From: Micromonospora sp. RHAY321
GTDB taxonomy: Bacteria; Actinomycetota; Actinomycetes; Mycobacteriales; Micromonosporaceae
Length of the DNA stretch: 64,000 bases
Assembly (NCBI RefSeq): GCF_023896955.1
Contig: NZ_JAMHIW010000003.1
Coordinates: 310,001-374,000, forward strand
Reading direction: 5' to 3'
The notes under the pieces: generated by a model
Database searches by the model: none
What the model saw: only the letters and a program-made list of their open reading frames with translations
What the model was told of the DNA's origin: nothing
Shown: positions 63,787 through 64,000 of the stretch, piece by piece
How the letters are laid out: every line of letters begins with the position of its first letter
Position numbering within the stretch: position 1 is the stretch's first letter
Position numbers and translations under genes: made by a program

Positions 63787-64000
63787 GTGCCTCGATCTCG
63801 AACCCGCAGGCGAGCAGCAACTCGATGCCGAAGTTCTCGGCGAGCGCAGCCGCCTCGTCGATCCCCGCCTGGCGCATCTCGGTGACGAGTGCCGTCACGA
63901 GCCGACGCCCGAGCCCCAACCGCCGGTACCGTGCGGCGACGAGCACTCCGTCGAGGACCATCTCCCGCTCCGGCTCGCCCGGGTACCACTCCCCGTGATC
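63737..64000 (-). CDS. GNAT-family N-acetyltransferase, N-terminus outside window
   Basis: At least 87 residues, cut by the right edge (the frame is open through 64000). The acetyl-CoA-binding motif RRLGLGRRLV and the following helix (TALVTEMRQAGIDEAAALAEN) are typical of GNAT. Substrate unknown. An internal ATG at 63961 would give a 74-residue protein, but the reading frame and motif continue upstream, so that is not the true start. The last residues (LRLSSGRRRYG) are encoded by a tandem duplication. Confidence 0.85.
   Translation of the reverse strand, partial: DHGEWYPGEPEREMVLDGVLVAARYRRLGLGRRLVTALVTEMRQAGIDEAAALAENFGIELLLACGFEIEARRPAALRLSSGRRRYG

Noticed and set aside
63737..63961. A complete 74-residue GNAT protein starting at the ATG at 63961
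   Set aside because: The frame stays open to the window edge and the fold needs upstream strands, so the protein is truncated by the edge rather than short.

Overview
This 64 kb window is a chromosomal segment from a high-GC actinomycete, most likely a member of the Micromonosporaceae (Micromonospora or a close relative). The evidence is the very high GC content, an ESX-type type VII secretion locus that includes eccE, a futalosine-pathway menaquinone gene (mqnB), the actinobacterial families SepH (DUF3071), DUF3027, DUF2530 and DUF5941, and a cyclic-di-AMP (ydaO-type) riboswitch in front of a cell-wall hydrolase. The genus is inferred from gene content, not proven. I found no rRNA, tRNA, insertion sequence, phage gene or CRISPR array. 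It reads as core or stable chromosome rather than an island.

Layout. 1-5.9 kb: a copper-resistance cluster with a partial CPC-type ATPase, an exported histidine-rich protein, CopZ, the repressor CsoR with three palindromic operator-like sites, and a CPH-type ATPase. 6-10.2 kb: a YibE/F membrane protein behind an unusual hairpin leader, the riboswitch-controlled hydrolase, a beta-carbonic anhydrase and a winged-helix regulator. 10.2-22.6 kb: a type VII secretion locus (mycosin, two WXG100 proteins, eccC, eccD, eccE, eccB, two locus-specific secretion proteins), arranged as divergent and convergent pairs, with membrane or coiled-coil proteins of unknown role downstream to 24.6 kb. 24.6-30.8 kb: stress and envelope genes (F420-type flavin-fold protein, C39-like secreted protease, FUSC-like protein, hemerythrin, MT0933-like antitoxin, AI-2E-family exporter, alpha/beta hydrolase).

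30.8-37 kb: a GH65 disaccharide phosphorylase and beta-phosphoglucomutase operon, a hotdog thioesterase, a polytopic membrane protein and an orphan MsiK/UgpC-like sugar ABC ATPase. 37-43 kb: an apparent four-gene operon for a wall or teichoic-acid-like glycopolymer (ABC permease, ABC ATPase, DUF5941/CDP-alcohol phosphatidyltransferase, and a fused GT2-TagF polymerase). 43-51.4 kb: serine dehydratase, a PspC protein, a DUF4230 protein, an acyl-CoA dehydrogenase, a nitroreductase, an aldose epimerase, an MFS exporter and pdxH. 51.6-64 kb: citrate synthase, serC, sepH, thpR, a MarR-MFS pair, an NCS2 permease, DUF2530, DUF3027, an MFS protein with mqnB, and a truncated GNAT acetyltransferase at the right edge.

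Two features recur across the window. Many start codons sit only 6-7 nt behind a TANNNT -10 box, which predicts leaderless mRNAs. Many gene ends, especially convergent ones, are closed by long GC-rich hairpins.
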